Positions 1 through 8,623 are shown, counted from the stretch's first letter. The stretch: 36,383 nucleotides of DNA from Candidatus Sabulitectum sp. (GCA_029940175.1 JAOZRM010000004.1:1-36383), one strand, 5' to 3'. A program made the numbers and translations. The notes: generated from the sequence alone by a model not told the origin.

Positions 1-1
1 C

Positions 2-2137
2 GGCACCCGTACGGCTCTGGCACAATCTCTGGGAAATCCATGGTTGAGAAACGATCACTACTTCAGAGATCTGGCCGAAACTGCGCTTAACGATCCCGAG
101 GAATCTGTTAGAGCAGGTCTCCTCCTGAGTATTGACATGTGGGGACTTTCAGGTGATCCAGGTGATCTTGTTAAAAGGTTGATTGAGGATTCATCTCCTC
201 GGGTTTTGCGGGTGGCACTTTTTTACCTTGGCAGGAAATTTCCTGCTCTTGACACCCGGGAAATGGAAATTGTTAACTCTGCTCTGGACAGAGGAAACAC
301 CAACGAGCTTATGGCTCTTGTTAACGGTTTAATGAACCGGCAGCTTGGAGAATTTGAGGAGGAATCCTGTGACCTGCTGTGGCTTCTAATGCTCCGTCTG
401 CCTGACGGAGGGCGAGGTCTGGTAGCCTTTAACATTGGAGCCCGTATCAGATTTTTTGGAAATACGATAAGAGACACTCTGTTTTCCGATATATCGGAGA
501 ACGATATAAGAACTGTAGCCCAGTGCATGCTGATGAATTACAAAGATCTGACCGAAGGAGAAAAAACTACTCTCTGGCAACTTGTTTCTGAAAACATGCC
601 CCAGAGTATTGAGATGGCCCGGATGGTTCTTCCTTACATCAGAATTCTTGAAGAGCTGGAGCAGATCGAGCTTATTCGCATTGTTCTTGCTTCAGAAAGG
701 TACGGAGCCCGTGAAGCTCTCTCTCAGCTTCTTGCCCGGGGCAGGAACGATGTGGCAGAAATTTCGGTTAATGTTATCAGACTGCTTGTACAGAACGGAT
801 CAGTTGAAGAGAGATCACGACTGTCCTGGTTTATTCTCTGGAACTGGGAATCTGTTTCATGTTGCGCTGAGGAATTACTTATTCAGTTGTCTGTTGATGT
901 GGATCCTTCTGTTAGGAAAACAGTTGCCTCGGGTATTCTACGCCTGGGAAAGATGACTGAGTGGGATATTTCTCTTCTCAAGCAGCTTGCCTCTGATGAT
1001 GAAAGATCTGTCAGGGCCACTGCCGGTGAAGCTCTGGCAGAGTTTTCAAGACCTGAAGAGATTCATGAAATGGTTCAATCTCTTGTGAAAGATGAAGATC
1101 CTACGGTTAGATCTTCTGTTCTTCGCGGTATCAGTGATTCACCGTTCTTACAGAGAAATGACAAGGCGGAATTCTATTTGAAGGCTCTTGATGATACTGA
1201 CGCCTCTGTCAGGCTTCAAACCATTGAAGCTGTTGAGAAACTAACCAAACTTGGAAGCATTCCAGGGCTTGTTGAAAAAGTAACAGAACTTCTGAGCGAC
1301 AGATCAGAGAACGTTAGAAATGCCGTTGCCAGTCTGGTTACAAGCCATCCATCCAGGGAACTCAGAGAAAAACTGCCTGATCTGTATCTTGGAAGGCTTA
1401 CAGGCGGGGACTCTCTCGCAGAAGAATTGAGCACTGCCAGAAAAATACAGATGGGGCTATTGCCGGCAGAAGCACCTGAGTATGAGAATTATTCTATTGC
1501 AGTTTACTACAATCCAGCCAAGGAGGTTGGAGGGGATTACTATGATTTTTTCAATCTTCCTGACGGGAATCTTGGTCTTGCCGTTGCTGATGTCGCCGGC
1601 AAGGGTATTCCAGCCGCTTTGACAATGGCGGGTATGAAGGGTACTCTTGGTGCCAGCGTTAGAAGTCTTTTTGATATCAGTCATATCATGACAAGAGTGA
1701 ACTCTGAGTTAACCGTTGAAGGTGAGGTAACAGGTCTTGTCGGTCTTTTCTACAGTGTTCTTAACACTCTGGACGGTTTCCTTACCTATTGTAATGCCGG
1801 GCACAATCCGCCGTTTCTTGTTTCAAGGACTGGCGATGTACAGTTCCTTGAAGAGGGCGGGATGCTCATGGGGGTGCTCAAGAACGCAGTTTACAGCTTT
1901 GGAACTGTGCAGATGCATCCCGGAGATGTCCTTGTTCTTTACACCGATGGTATTACGGAAACCATGAGCAATAATGATGTTGAGTTTGATGTTTCCGGGC
2001 TGACGGAAGCTGTTCTGGAATACAGAGATCTTAATGCAGAGCAAATAGTCATTCGTGTTCTGAAGGCAATGAATGCTCATGGACAGGGATTAGCTCAAGC
2101 TGATGATAGAACACTTGTGGTTGTGAAACACCGCTGA
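2..2137 (+). CDS. HEAT-repeat protein with C-terminal SpoIIE/PP2C serine phosphatase (5' partial)
   Basis: The reading frame is open from base 2 with no stop, and HEAT-like helices continue upstream of the first possible start (TTG at 44), so the true start lies outside the window. Roughly bases 2-1400 encode repeated helical pairs with the DxxxxVR spacing typical of HEAT repeats. Bases about 1424-2131 encode a SpoIIE/RsbU-type PP2C phosphatase: ARKIQMGLLP linker, EVGGDYYDFF and DVAGKGIPAA metal-binding motifs, CNAGHNPPF, LYTDGITE and the terminal DDRTLVVV. Such phosphatases normally dephosphorylate an anti-sigma-factor antagonist (STAS protein) in partner-switching stress or secretion control. 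Here the usual GAF/PAS sensor is replaced by HEAT repeats, so the input is probably protein binding (inference). No anti-sigma factor or STAS gene is visible downstream; partners may lie upstream. It is 19 bp from the next gene. Confidence 0.9.
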   Translation, partial: GTRTALAQSLGNPWLRNDHYFRDLAETALNDPEESVRAGLLLSIDMWGLSGDPGDLVKRLIEDSSPRVLRVALFYLGRKFPALDTREMEIVNSALDRGNTNELMALVNGLMNRQLGEFEEESCDLLWLLMLRLPDGGRGLVAFNIGARIRFFGNTIRDTLFSDISENDIRTVAQCMLMNYKDLTEGEKTTLWQLVSENMPQSIEMARMVLPYIRILEELEQIELIRIVLASERYGAREALSQLLARGRNDVAEISVNVIRLLVQNGSVEERSRLSWFILWNWESVSCCAEELLIQLSVDVDPSVRKTVASGILRLGKMTEWDISLLKQLASDDERSVRATAGEALAEFSRPEEIHEMVQSLVKDEDPTVRSSVLRGISDSPFLQRNDKAEFYLKALDDTDASVRLQTIEAVEKLTKLGSIPGLVEKVTELLSDRSENVRNAVASLVTSHPSRELREKLPDLYLGRLTGGDSLAEELSTARKIQMGLLPAEAPEYENYSIAVYYNPAKEVGGDYYDFFNLPDGNLGLAVADVAGKGIPAALTMAGMKGTLGASVRSLFDISHIMTRVNSELTVEGEVTGLVGLFYSVLNTLDGFLTYCNAGHNPPFLVSRTGDVQFLEEGGMLMGVLKNAVYSFGTVQMHPGDVLVLYTDGITETMSNNDVEFDVSGLTEAVLEYRDLNAEQIVIRVLKAMNAHGQGLAQADDRTLVVVKHR

Positions 2138-2156
2138 CTTCTCGAGGAGGGGGATT

Positions 2157-2939
2157 GTGAAAACGCCTGTATTCATCCTGTCGGATTTTGGTTCTTCCGA
2201 TACTTATGTGGCACAGATGAAGGCCGCAATTCTTTCTTTTTCCGGATACGATACCCCTGTGATCGATCTTACTCATGAGGTTGAGGCTGGAAATGTTCTT
2301 CAAGGAGCTTATCATCTAAGGACATCGCTTCCCTATCTTCCGGAAGGCTCAGTCACACTTGCAGTTGTTGATCCCGGTGTTGGTAGTGAACGATTTGGTC
2401 TTGCTGCATTCTGGCAGGGAAGATTTATTATTGCCCCTGATAACGGCCTGATCACCATGCTTCCTGAACCGCTGAAAACATGGAAGCTTCCACCTCCGGA
2501 ATCCAGTGCTGCCCCCACTTTTCACGGCAGGGATGTGTTTGCTGTATGTGCTGCGAGACTGGCTGTTGATCCAGGTTGGACGTCTTATCTTGAACCTCTG
2601 GAGAGCCCGGTTCTAATTGAGGAACCGAAATTTCTTATTGAAGGTAACACCTTGTCTTGTACCGTCCTGCATGTTGATCATTTCGGCAATTGCATATTAA
2701 GCATCAAAACGTCTGATCTTCTGGAATTTACTCCTGCTGCTCTTGTTACCCTTGAAGGAGATGTTCCTCTTGCTCCAGTCAGCGCTTATCATCAGGCTCC
2801 AGCAGATGATTCCATTCTATTTCTAAAGGGAAGTCAGGGATCTTACGAACTGGCTCTCAACGGTGAATCTGCTGCTGAGATTCTAAATATTCAGCCTGGC
2901 CATCGCCTGACACTTACCGGGCAAAGGAGTAATTCTTAA
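2157..2939 (+). CDS. SAM hydrolase, DUF62 / SAM hydroxide adenosyltransferase family
   Basis: The 260-residue protein matches the DUF62 family (S-adenosyl-L-methionine hydrolase, forming adenosine and methionine; related to fluorinase and chlorinase). Visible motifs are an N-terminal SDFG, VVDPGVGSER (about 71-79), APDNGL (93-98) and FHGRDVF (122-128). These supply the Asp72, Arg79 and His123 that fit the Asp-Arg-His triad described for archaeal members, which activates water. The second half (about 160-255) is the small beta domain, with HVDHFGNC. The start is GTG at 2157, preceded by a strong GAGGAGGGG ribosome-binding site. The stop overlaps the next ATG (TAATG), implying translational coupling with the GH57 gene. 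The physiological role of the family is poorly understood. Halide use cannot be excluded by eye, but hydrolase is the default for this family. Confidence 0.9.
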   Translation: MKTPVFILSDFGSSDTYVAQMKAAILSFSGYDTPVIDLTHEVEAGNVLQGAYHLRTSLPYLPEGSVTLAVVDPGVGSERFGLAAFWQGRFIIAPDNGLITMLPEPLKTWKLPPPESSAAPTFHGRDVFAVCAARLAVDPGWTSYLEPLESPVLIEEPKFLIEGNTLSCTVLHVDHFGNCILSIKTSDLLEFTPAALVTLEGDVPLAPVSAYHQAPADDSILFLKGSQGSYELALNGESAAEILNIQPGHRLTLTGQRSNS

Positions 2940-4066
2940 TGAAGCACGTTGGATTTTTACTGCACTTCTATCAACCTCCATCACAGGATCCTGAAATTGT
3001 GAAAAAGATCGATCGAGAATGCTACAGACCGCTTTTTCAACTACTATTGGAGACTGGTGTGGAAGTAACTGTAAACATGAATTATTCTCTTACAGAGCAA
3101 CTGGCCCAGTATGCTCCTGAAACGCTGGAGATCGTATCACAGTTGTCCAATTGCACTTTCACTTCCAGCGGTGCCTACCACCCGATCCTGCCACTTATAC
3201 CTGAGAGTGAAGTTGTACGACAACTGAAACTGAATGACAGTGGTAACGGTGAACTGATCGGCAAAGCCTATGCTCCTATAGGAGTTTTTCCGCCCGAAAT
3301 GGCTCTGAATACAGACCTGGTGCGTCTTCTGGGTGTTGAGGGGTTCAAATGGACAATAACAGACGATGTACCCTGGGTTTATTCCCAGCAGGAAGTTCCT
3401 TCAAATTGGATTCCAGCAGTGGAGGGAGTTGGAGTTTTCCTTAGAAGCAATTTCTGGTCCAATCTGATTTCTTTCCACGGGGGCAGCGGCTCCGAGATGG
3501 TTGACCGGATGGTTGAAGATCTGCATTCCTGGGCCGGAGAGGAGTCTTCCTATGTGATCCTGGCCATGGATGGTGAAACATTCGGCCACCACAGGGACGG
3601 TGCCATTGATTCTTTTCTCAGACCTTTCTTTGAGAGGATTGTTCTGAAGGATAAAATAAGAATTTCCTCTCTGAACAGGATCTTGAATGAATTTCCACTC
3701 AGAGAGTGCAGTGTACCCTCCGGCAGCTGGTCAACAACAGCCGGAGACCTGGATGCAGGTGAGGCTTTTCCACTCTGGAACAACTCCAGTAACAGAGATC
3801 ATGAAACCTATTGGGAGCTTCTGAACTTCGTTATGACTGAATGCAGAAAAACTCACCCTGAAGGGGTTGCAGATTCAGTGGATAAGATGTTATACTCGTG
3901 CCCTGTGTGGTGGGCCTCACCGGGCCGTGAATCTTATTCACAGGTTCGAAGGGGTATATTGTTAATAATTGAGGCCGCCCTTAACGGGCTTAGTGAAAGG
4001 GCACTCCTTGACAGAGTCATGGAGTTGGCCGGGCAGATACCGGCCATGGCGCGAAAGGATAAATAA
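2939..4066 (+). CDS. Glycoside hydrolase family 57 protein (alpha-amylase / 4-alpha-glucanotransferase type)
   Basis: The 375-residue protein carries the GH57 conserved regions in order: HFYQPP (9-14), GAYHPILPLIP (78-88), FPPEMA (117-122, nucleophile Glu120) and MDGETFGHH (210-218, acid/base Asp211). The 91-residue spacing between Glu120 and Asp211 equals the Glu123-Asp214 spacing I recall for Thermococcus litoralis 4-alpha-glucanotransferase, which supports a retaining alpha-glucan-active enzyme. The protein is short for the family (often 400-700 residues), so it is essentially the catalytic barrel plus a helical bundle, without the C-terminal beta domain. No signal peptide is visible, so it should be cytoplasmic and could act on glycogen or maltodextrin. 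ATG at 2939 follows AAAGGAG. The exact substrate is not predictable by eye. Confidence 0.88.
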   Translation: MKHVGFLLHFYQPPSQDPEIVKKIDRECYRPLFQLLLETGVEVTVNMNYSLTEQLAQYAPETLEIVSQLSNCTFTSSGAYHPILPLIPESEVVRQLKLNDSGNGELIGKAYAPIGVFPPEMALNTDLVRLLGVEGFKWTITDDVPWVYSQQEVPSNWIPAVEGVGVFLRSNFWSNLISFHGGSGSEMVDRMVEDLHSWAGEESSYVILAMDGETFGHHRDGAIDSFLRPFFERIVLKDKIRISSLNRILNEFPLRECSVPSGSWSTTAGDLDAGEAFPLWNNSSNRDHETYWELLNFVMTECRKTHPEGVADSVDKMLYSCPVWWASPGRESYSQVRRGILLIIEAALNGLSERALLDRVMELAGQIPAMARKDK

Positions 4067-4266
4067 TGGCTAAGAAAGAAAGAACATTTGCAGCAAAACT
4101 TGCTCATGAGAGTCGTACCTCCCACAAGGAATTGTGTCAGGTGTGCGGCAAGGAGAAAGTTCCTGTGGTATATATTGCAGCGCGCACAGGGTTGAAAGAA
4201 ACCTGGCGTCCTCAGCGTAGAAGAGTTAAAGTCTGTGATTGCAACAGGAAAGAGATCTACGGTTAA
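4066..4266 (+). CDS. Small zinc-ribbon-like protein, function unknown
   Basis: A 66-residue basic protein with a CxxCGK pair (residues about 24-27) and a CDC pair near the end (VKVCDCN), an arrangement that could bind one zinc ion. The start ATG overlaps the GH57 stop as TAATG, and the C-terminal 32 bases overlap the next gene, so it is embedded in the operon rather than a chance frame. The Lys/Arg-rich composition (AKKERTF, RPQRRRVKV) suggests nucleic-acid or ribosome contact. I do not recognise the family. The GH57 and sugar-nucleotide neighbours do not explain it. Confidence 0.7.
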   Translation: MAKKERTFAAKLAHESRTSHKELCQVCGKEKVPVVYIAARTGLKETWRPQRRRVKVCDCNRKEIYG

Positions 4267-5113
4267 GCCTTCTCACCGATACATTCAGGGGGTTCTGTTT
4301 CTTACTGCCGGTTACGGCACAAGGGCGGAACCTCTTTCTTTTTGCCGCCCCAAGGCTCTCCTGCCATGGAAGAATACAACTCTTCTTGGCAACCTGATGA
4401 ATCAATTCGGTGTTATTGATCCGGAGAAAATGGTCATTAATGCTTCCAGGTGTCCTGAACTTGTTCTGCATGAGGGTCGAGGTCACAACGACCGGACGAA
4501 GCTGCTTTTTGAAGAAAGACCACTCGGACTACCGGGAACACTTGCCAGAAACTGTAAACTGTTTGAAGGTCACTGGATTATCTCAAATACCGACATGGTC
4601 ATTGATATACCGGTGGAGAAAATGGTTGAGTATCATCAGAGATCCGGCTCCAAGTGGACAGTTCTCACAGGTAATTTCCCTGATTACGGTAAATACAGTG
4701 GACTTCCGGTAAAAGGAGTCTCCAGGCATTACCTCGGGGTGAGTATTGTATCTCCCGAAATTGCAGCTCTTTGCGCAGCACAGCAGTTAGGAACAGGTTT
4801 TTTTACAAAGCTCAGGAGTTTTGCTACCTCTCAGGGAATTCAGATAAATGAATTCTTCACTGATGTTCCATGGTTTGATATGGGTGAGGTGAATCTTTTC
4901 AGGAAACATCTTCTTGGTCAGGGCAGTTATATTCACCCGTCTGCTCAGATTCAGGATTCTGCGATTCTGGAGGGCTTTTACTGGATTGGCAGTTCGTGTA
5001 TAATCAATCGTGATGTGCTTCTTCGCGATTCTGTTATGCTTGAGGGGTCGCAGATGATGCAGGGGGCATCGCTGGTTGATTCTGTGTTACCGTGGTTTTC
5101 CAAAAGGAGCTGA
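4235..5113 (+). CDS. Sugar-1-phosphate nucleotidyltransferase with C-terminal left-handed beta-helix repeats (MurU-like)
   Basis: An NTP_transferase fold of 292 residues: GVLFLTAGYGTRAEP with the nucleotide-binding AGxGTR (25-30), PKALLPW (39-45, containing the conserved Lys), RPLGLPGTL, and SNTDMVID where the metal-binding Asp of the NGD motif is expected. From about residue 226 onward the sequence is a short hexapeptide-repeat helix (IHPSAQIQDSAILE and following). Enzymes of this type make NDP-sugars from sugar-1-phosphate. An AmgK-like kinase follows 3 bp later, the arrangement of amgK-murU in Pseudomonas, where MurU makes UDP-MurNAc. A GDP-mannose or dTDP-glucose type enzyme is the alternative, and the beta-helix tail is closer to the latter group. 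The start is GTG at 4235, inside the preceding gene, with a weak ribosome-binding site; the exact start is uncertain by some 15 residues. Confidence 0.82.
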   Translation: MIATGKRSTVKPSHRYIQGVLFLTAGYGTRAEPLSFCRPKALLPWKNTTLLGNLMNQFGVIDPEKMVINASRCPELVLHEGRGHNDRTKLLFEERPLGLPGTLARNCKLFEGHWIISNTDMVIDIPVEKMVEYHQRSGSKWTVLTGNFPDYGKYSGLPVKGVSRHYLGVSIVSPEIAALCAAQQLGTGFFTKLRSFATSQGIQINEFFTDVPWFDMGEVNLFRKHLLGQGSYIHPSAQIQDSAILEGFYWIGSSCIINRDVLLRDSVMLEGSQMMQGASLVDSVLPWFSKRS

Positions 5114-5116
5114 AGA

Positions 5117-6127
5117 TTGACTGAACGAATGGAAAGTGTTGTGCGTTGGATAAATGAGAAATTCGGCACAGTCGACACGATTGTTCCAATTCCGGGAGAT
5201 GCTTCATCACGGGATTTCTACCGGATGGAGCACGATGGCAATTCTTTTGTTGTCATGGACAGTTCACATACTCCTGTATGGCCCTGGCTGGATATATATG
5301 CTCTCCTGGAGGGAATGGATTTCCCCATGCCCAAAGTAATTCTCAGCGATGAACATTCAGGCTATGTGATTCAGGAAGATCTGGGGAATACCCGTCTGTG
5401 CGATGTTGAGGAAGATGAGGTCTACCCCAAGTATCTAACAGAATCGCTTAGTCTTTTAAGGCGTCTGCAGCGCGAGATCACTCCTGAAATAGCAGACAGC
5501 AGCGTCTCAGGCAGGAGATATTTCACTCCAAGTTTTTTCATGGCGGAACTTGAGCATACCCTGGAGCATTTGTTTTTCAGGTTGCTTCGGGTTCCTGTAG
5601 AGGATCTTCTCGAGCTTCAAGCACATTTCAGAGAACTTTCCGGGAAGGCCATGGGGTCCGGAATGACTGTGTTTACCCACAGAGATTTTCATTCGGCTAA
5701 TTTAATGGTTCACAATAAAAAAGTATACATCATTGACTGGCAGGATTCACGCCAGGGTCCGCCCTGCTATGATCTTGCCAGCCTTTTAAGAGACAGCTAC
5801 AGAGATTGCGGTGAGGGCTGGAAAGGACTTGCTTCGTCATACATTCTCGGAGTGGGCGGAGCGAACATGTTTGAGTTTGTCTTCAGTGCTCTGCAGAGAA
5901 ACATGAAAGCTCTGGGAACCTTTGCATATCAATACAGAGCCCTGGGAAAAACTAACTACCTGAAGTACATCCCCAGGACTCTGCTTTACCTTCAAGGCTA
6001 CTCAAAAGTTTGCCCTGCAGTTAAGCCCACAGTGGATTGTGTTGTTAATCTTATCGAGTCATACACAGGTGAAATTGATCTGAGAAACTTCCGAGATCCG
6101 GATTCACCGATCATAATTAACAAGTAA
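5117..6127 (+). CDS. AmgK-like anomeric sugar kinase (aminoglycoside phosphotransferase fold, COG3178)
   Basis: The 336-residue protein has the GDASSRDFYR motif near residue 27 characteristic of COG3178. The APH catalytic loop THRDFHSANLM follows (Asp190, Asn195), then the metal-binding IIDWQDSRQGPPCYDLASLL (Asp207). In Pseudomonas, AmgK phosphorylates MurNAc and GlcNAc at C1, feeding MurU. Here the kinase directly follows a nucleotidyltransferase, so a two-step sugar to sugar-1-P to NDP-sugar module is likely. The start is TTG at 5117 with AGGAG 7 bases upstream; the in-frame ATG at 5129 lacks a site. No signal peptide is seen; it should be cytoplasmic. Substrate identity (MurNAc/GlcNAc versus another sugar) is inference from context. 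Confidence 0.82.
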   Translation: MTERMESVVRWINEKFGTVDTIVPIPGDASSRDFYRMEHDGNSFVVMDSSHTPVWPWLDIYALLEGMDFPMPKVILSDEHSGYVIQEDLGNTRLCDVEEDEVYPKYLTESLSLLRRLQREITPEIADSSVSGRRYFTPSFFMAELEHTLEHLFFRLLRVPVEDLLELQAHFRELSGKAMGSGMTVFTHRDFHSANLMVHNKKVYIIDWQDSRQGPPCYDLASLLRDSYRDCGEGWKGLASSYILGVGGANMFEFVFSALQRNMKALGTFAYQYRALGKTNYLKYIPRTLLYLQGYSKVCPAVKPTVDCVVNLIESYTGEIDLRNFRDPDSPIIINK

Positions 6128-6144
6128 AGATCGAAAGAGGAGAA

Positions 6145-7134
6145 ATGGAGAGAATTCTTACGGGGGACAGGCCCACAGGCCCGCTTCATCTAGGGCATTT
6201 CGCAGGTTCACTCAGGAACAGGGTGAAACTGCAGAATCAGTACGAAACATTCATTATTATCGCAGACATACAGGCTCTTACCACGCACTGGGAAACTCCC
6301 GAACTTATCAGTACCAATGTTCGTGAAGTAGCACTTGATAACATCGCTTCCGGTCTTGATCCTGAGAATACAAGCATTTTTGTACAGAGCATGGTTCCCC
6401 AGATAGCTGAGCTCACTGTTCTGTTCGGTTTGTACACCTCGGTAAGCCGTCTGAAGCACAATCCCACTATCAAGACAGAAGCCAGGCAGTATGGCTTCAC
6501 GGATATGACTTACGGGTTTCTTGGTTACCCGGTGAGCCAGGCGGCAGACATTCTTTTCTGCAGAGCAAATCTTGTTCCGGTTGGAGAGGACCAGTTGCCC
6601 CACGTGGAAGTGACCAGATTTGTTGCACGAAGGTTCAACGAGCTTTACGGGGATGTGTTTCCTGAGCCGAAGGCCATGGTCAGCGATATTTCACGGTTGA
6701 TCGGACTGGACGGAAACACCAAGATGAGCAAATCTCTCGGCAACGCTATTTACCTTAAGGATGAGCCCAAGGTAATAAAGAAGAAGGTGATGAGTGCAGT
6801 TACAGATCCTGCCAGGATACACAAAACAGATCCCGGACATCCTGACATCTGTACTATATTCGCATACCATAAGGCTTTTAATGCTTTCGAGGTCCCTGAG
6901 ATTGAAGAGTCTTGTAAAAAGGGAACTATCGGATGTGTATCCTGTAAAAAGAATCTGATCAACAAATTGGAGGAAACACTGGCTCCTATCCGCGAGAGAA
7001 GAGCACAGTTTGATAAGCCCGGTGTCATAGAAGACATTCTGATCAGCGGCACCGAAAGAGCTGTGAAAGCCGGAGGAGAAACCATGGCTTCAGTCAGAGA
7101 GGCCATGCACACCGATTACTGGAAAGAGAGATAG
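6145..7134 (+). CDS. trpS: Tryptophanyl-tRNA synthetase
   Basis: Class I aminoacyl-tRNA synthetase charging tRNA-Trp. The 329-residue length is normal for bacterial TrpRS. The HIGH-type motif is TGPLHLGH (11-18) and KMSKS is present exactly (193-197). GEDQLPHVE (147-155) is the family-typical segment after the Rossmann insertion. CKKGTIGCVSCK near residue 260 matches the usual CxxGxxGCxxCK tract of one TrpRS subgroup. The ATG is preceded by GAAAGGAGA. It is 17 bp after the kinase gene and 7 bp before cysS, so the two synthetase genes are probably cotranscribed. Confidence 0.97.
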   Translation: MERILTGDRPTGPLHLGHFAGSLRNRVKLQNQYETFIIIADIQALTTHWETPELISTNVREVALDNIASGLDPENTSIFVQSMVPQIAELTVLFGLYTSVSRLKHNPTIKTEARQYGFTDMTYGFLGYPVSQAADILFCRANLVPVGEDQLPHVEVTRFVARRFNELYGDVFPEPKAMVSDISRLIGLDGNTKMSKSLGNAIYLKDEPKVIKKKVMSAVTDPARIHKTDPGHPDICTIFAYHKAFNAFEVPEIEESCKKGTIGCVSCKKNLINKLEETLAPIRERRAQFDKPGVIEDILISGTERAVKAGGETMASVREAMHTDYWKER

Positions 7135-7141
7135 CGAAAAT

Positions 7142-8569
7142 ATGCTTTCCCTTTACAACACAAAAACCAGACAGAAGCAGGAATTTACTCCACTCGATCC
7201 TCCGTTTGTTGGTATGTATGTCTGTGGTCCTACAGTTTACGGTCACAGCCATCTTGGGCATGGAAAAAGTTACGTAAGCTTTGATGTGCTCCTGCGATAT
7301 CTCAGATACCTTGATTACAAAGTAAGATATGTTCAGAACATAACCGATGTGGGGCATCTCACCGATAATGCCGATTCCGGTGTGGATAAGTTGCAGAAGC
7401 AGGCTAAACTCGAGAAACTTGAACCAATGGAAATAGCGGAAAAATATACTGCAAGTTATTTCCATGACATGGATATTCTCGGCAACCTGAGGCCGGACAT
7501 ATCTCCACGAGCCAGTGGTCACATTCCTGAGCAGATTGAGCTAGTAAAAACTCTGATTGAAAAAGGCTACGCCTATCAGGCAGGCGGTAACGTTTATTTC
7601 GATGTTTCCTCTTTTCCGGATTACGGCAAACTCAGCGGCAGAATCGGTGATGACCAGAGAAGCGGCACCCGTGTCTGCATAGCGGATGATAAGCGCGACC
7701 CCAGAGACTTTGCCCTGTGGCTGGAAGCAGGTCAGGATCACATTCTCGGGTGGAAAAGCCCCTGGGGCCGGGGATATCCCGGCTGGCACCTTGAATGTTC
7801 TGCAATGGCCATGCGGTATCTTGGTGAAACAATTGATATTCATGGTGGAGGTCTTGATAACTCATTCCCACACCATGAATGTGAAATAGCCCAGTCAACG
7901 GCAGCTACAGGTAAGGAATTCGTCAGATTCTGGATGCACAACAACATGGTAACTGTAGACGGTAGAAAAATGGGAAAGAGTCTTGGCAATTTCACGCTGC
8001 TTAGAGACCTTTTTCAGCGGTGGGATCCAATGGTTGTAAGGCTCTACATTCTCAGGAGTCATTACCGAAGTCCACTGGACTTTTCCGATGAGGGGCTTGC
8101 GGGGGCCAGGAGCGGCCTTGAAAGGCTCATGTCCCTGAGGTCCAGGCTGGGTGACCATGAAGCCGGGGCGTCCTCACAGGCAGCTACAGAGCTTGTAGAG
8201 AAGACAGAGCAGGAATTCAAGAAATTCATGGACGATGATCTGAACACCCCGGGAGCGCTTGCAGCCATCTTTGACTTTGTCCGTGCTTGTAATACTCTTC
8301 TAGAGGCAAAAATCAAGGATGCGGATAAACATCTCATGGCAGCTCTCATGGACAGTCTGGTTACTGATGTTCTCGGTATAGAGCTTGCATCAGGCGGAAG
8401 CAGCGGCTCATCGGAAGACTTGTGCAGGATACTTGGAGAGCTCAGAGGTTATCTCAGGAAGAACAAACTTTTCGCTGAGGCAGACAAGTTGCGGGATGAT
8501 CTTTCGGAAGCAGGATTTTCTGTCCGTGATTTTCCCGGTGGTGTCAGTGAGGTAACACCGGATATCTAA
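7142..8569 (+). CDS. cysS: Cysteinyl-tRNA synthetase
   Basis: The 475-residue class I synthetase has CGPTVYGHSHLGH with zinc ligand Cys28 and the HIGH motif at 35-40. Further zinc ligands fit Cys219, His244 and Glu248, with the same 25 and 29 residue spacing as the Escherichia coli enzyme. The second signature reads KMGKS (276-280) instead of KMSKS. A DALR-like helical anticodon region follows, with the short C-terminal motif AEADKLRDDLSEAGFSVRD. The stop lies 8 nt before a long hairpin that covers the ribosome-binding site of the next gene. Confidence 0.97.
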   Translation: MLSLYNTKTRQKQEFTPLDPPFVGMYVCGPTVYGHSHLGHGKSYVSFDVLLRYLRYLDYKVRYVQNITDVGHLTDNADSGVDKLQKQAKLEKLEPMEIAEKYTASYFHDMDILGNLRPDISPRASGHIPEQIELVKTLIEKGYAYQAGGNVYFDVSSFPDYGKLSGRIGDDQRSGTRVCIADDKRDPRDFALWLEAGQDHILGWKSPWGRGYPGWHLECSAMAMRYLGETIDIHGGGLDNSFPHHECEIAQSTAATGKEFVRFWMHNNMVTVDGRKMGKSLGNFTLLRDLFQRWDPMVVRLYILRSHYRSPLDFSDEGLAGARSGLERLMSLRSRLGDHEAGASSQAATELVEKTEQEFKKFMDDDLNTPGALAAIFDFVRACNTLLEAKIKDADKHLMAALMDSLVTDVLGIELASGGSSGSSEDLCRILGELRGYLRKNKLFAEADKLRDDLSEAGFSVRDFPGGVSEVTPDI

Positions 8570-8577
8570 TTTGGAAT

Positions 8578-8619
8578 AACCTCCTTTCAAAGACTGTATC
8601 ACAGTAAAGAAAGGAGGTT
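8578..8619 (+). promoter_or_regulatory. Hairpin sequestering the Shine-Dalgarno of the TonB-like gene
   Basis: Bases 8578-8588 (AACCTCCTTTC) are perfectly complementary to 8609-8619 (GAAAGGAGGTT), and the 20-nt loop contains a second perfect stem, ACTGT 8593-8597 with ACAGT 8601-8605. The 3' arm contains a consensus Shine-Dalgarno, AAAGGAGGT, 5 nt before the ATG at 8624. The structure begins 8 nt after the cysS stop. It should block initiation unless melted by a terminating ribosome, a protein, temperature or an alternative fold. There is no T-tract, so it does not resemble an intrinsic terminator. Confidence 0.8.
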
Positions 8620-8623
8620 CCCG

